The position numbers and the translations under genes are program-made. From the NCBI RefSeq assembly GCF_015689195.1, contig NZ_CP065044.1:3658001-3722000 (forward strand): 64,000 nucleotides of DNA, in the 5' to 3' direction. Origin of the DNA: Pectobacterium aroidearum. GTDB lineage: Bacteria; Pseudomonadota; Gammaproteobacteria; Enterobacterales; Enterobacteriaceae. Shown here piece by piece: positions 63,325-64,000 of this stretch (positions within the stretch are counted from its first letter, which is position 1; every line of letters starts with the position of its first letter). The notes under the pieces are model-generated. The model searched no databases, was not told the origin of the DNA, and saw only the letters and a list, made by a program, of their open reading frames with translations.

Positions 63325-63361
63325 TTTTCCATCCCTATTTACGTATCTACGTTAGGTGTTG

Positions 63362-63700
63362 TTAAAGTGCAGCTTCGTCAGTTTCACCCGTACGAATACG
63401 GATAACTCTTTGCAGCTCGGCGACAAAAATTTTGCCGTCACCAATTTTTCCGGTGTACGCGGCTTTACTGATAACATCGATCACTTCGTCCAGTTGGTCA
63501 TCTGCAATCGCGATATCAATTTTTACCTTGGGTAAAAAGTTAACGCTGTATTCTGCGCCGCGGTAGAGTTCCGCGTGCCCTTTCTGACGACCAAATCCTT
63601 TCACCTCAGTGACGGTGAGCCCCTGGATGCCGACAGAAGATAACGCTTCACGTACATCTTCCAGCTTGAATGGTTTTATCACCACAGTAACCAGTTTCAT
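63362..63700 (-). CDS. glnK: GlnK, PII nitrogen-regulatory protein
   Basis: Trimeric PII signal protein of 112 aa that binds ATP/ADP and 2-oxoglutarate and blocks AmtB. The uridylylation site Tyr51 is in RGAEYSVNF, and the B- and C-loops show KIGDGKIFV and RIRTGETDEAAL. Linkage to amtB and the sigma-54 promoter identify it as GlnK rather than GlnB. The stop lies 37 bp before amtB. Confidence 0.97.
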   Translation of the reverse strand: MKLVTVVIKPFKLEDVREALSSVGIQGLTVTEVKGFGRQKGHAELYRGAEYSVNFLPKVKIDIAIADDQLDEVIDVISKAAYTGKIGDGKIFVAELQRVIRIRTGETDEAAL

Positions 63701-63788
63701 TTGTCTTCCCCCTAGCCATTACGTTCAGGCTTTCGCCCGTCACTTGTTCGATTATGTGCTCTATGAAGTAGGTCTACGCCATAACTAA

Positions 63789-63804
63789 AGCAAAGGGTGT
63801 GCCA
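63789..63804 (-). promoter_or_regulatory. Sigma-54 promoter of glnK-amtB
   Basis: Minus-strand TGGCACACCCTTTGCT has the -24 GG and -12 GC elements with the correct spacing for RpoN holoenzyme, about 90 bp upstream of the glnK start. Confidence 0.92.
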
Positions 63805-63912
63805 TAAATGATTTATCTGGCATAAATCAGGAAAGAGAACGTGTTTAAAGATGAGAAAGGACAAAAAGCAAACACAGCAGGAAAGAAAGACAAGAAGATT
63901 TGGGCAAGAATT

Positions 63913-63927
63913 GCACTATTTTAGTGC
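63913..63927. promoter_or_regulatory. NtrC binding site upstream of glnK
   Basis: Perfect inverted repeat GCACTATTTTAGTGC fits the NtrC consensus (GCAC...GTGC with a 7-nt centre). It lies about 110 bp upstream of the sigma-54 element, the usual enhancer distance. A second weak half-site cluster (AGTGCAGTGC, about 63943-63952) is just beyond it. Confidence 0.85.
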
Positions 63928-64000
63928 GCAAGGAGTGTTTTCAGTGCAGTGCGGGTAAAAACCAGAATCATAATGCTTGCTGATGGTGCGAAGACATAAG

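Overview
The window looks like chromosome of a soft-rot enterobacterium, most likely Pectobacterium. The core genes read as close relatives of E. coli K-12 genes and run in long K-12-like blocks. The accessory content fits a plant-pectin degrader: a secreted GH28 polygalacturonase with a near-consensus KdgR operator, and an rsmS (ybaM) gene. Three full-length ERIC repeats and one truncated copy are present. I see no tRNA, rRNA, CRISPR array, integrase or insertion sequence. The genus call is inference from gene content and order.

Layout: (1) 1-4,264 carries the menaquinone genes menF, menD and partial menH on the minus strand, then a candidate MicF-type small RNA with a possible mar/sox/rob box. 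(2) 4,295-11,720 holds an MFS transporter and the Rcs phosphorelay (rcsD and rcsB on plus, rcsC convergent on minus). (3) 11,836-19,625 holds gyrA, ubiG and the class Ia ribonucleotide reductase operon nrdA-nrdB-yfaE with a DnaA box in its leader. (4) 19,893-26,134 holds qmcA-ybbJ, the copper pair cueR/copA with a CueR promoter, ybaP and ybaK. copA has three metal-binding domains and a textbook -1 frameshift signal.

(5) 26,135-38,458 is an accessory insertion between ybaK and ushA, which are neighbours in K-12. It holds pehN, the btsT-yjiX-yjiA pyruvate-transporter group, and a tandem array of three paralogous 670-680 aa tail-fibre-like proteins. These have nearly constant ends and a divergent discoidin-like middle. 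Each gene has its own promoter region with the same 12-bp palindrome and its own terminator. No other phage gene is nearby, and this is the least explained system in the window.

(6) 38,459-57,328 follows K-12 order with losses: ushA, ybaL, hemH, adk, htpG, recR, ybaB, dnaX (with its frameshift site), apt, ybaN, priC, rsmS, acrR and acrAB. fsr, gsk, aes and mscK, expected from K-12 order, are not here. (7) 57,477-63,700 holds the Zur-type ribosomal protein pair rpmE2-rpmJ2, tomB-hha, the 4.5S RNA gene ffs, atl, ybaY, tesB and the nitrogen-regulated glnK-amtB operon with a sigma-54 promoter and an NtrC site at the right edge.
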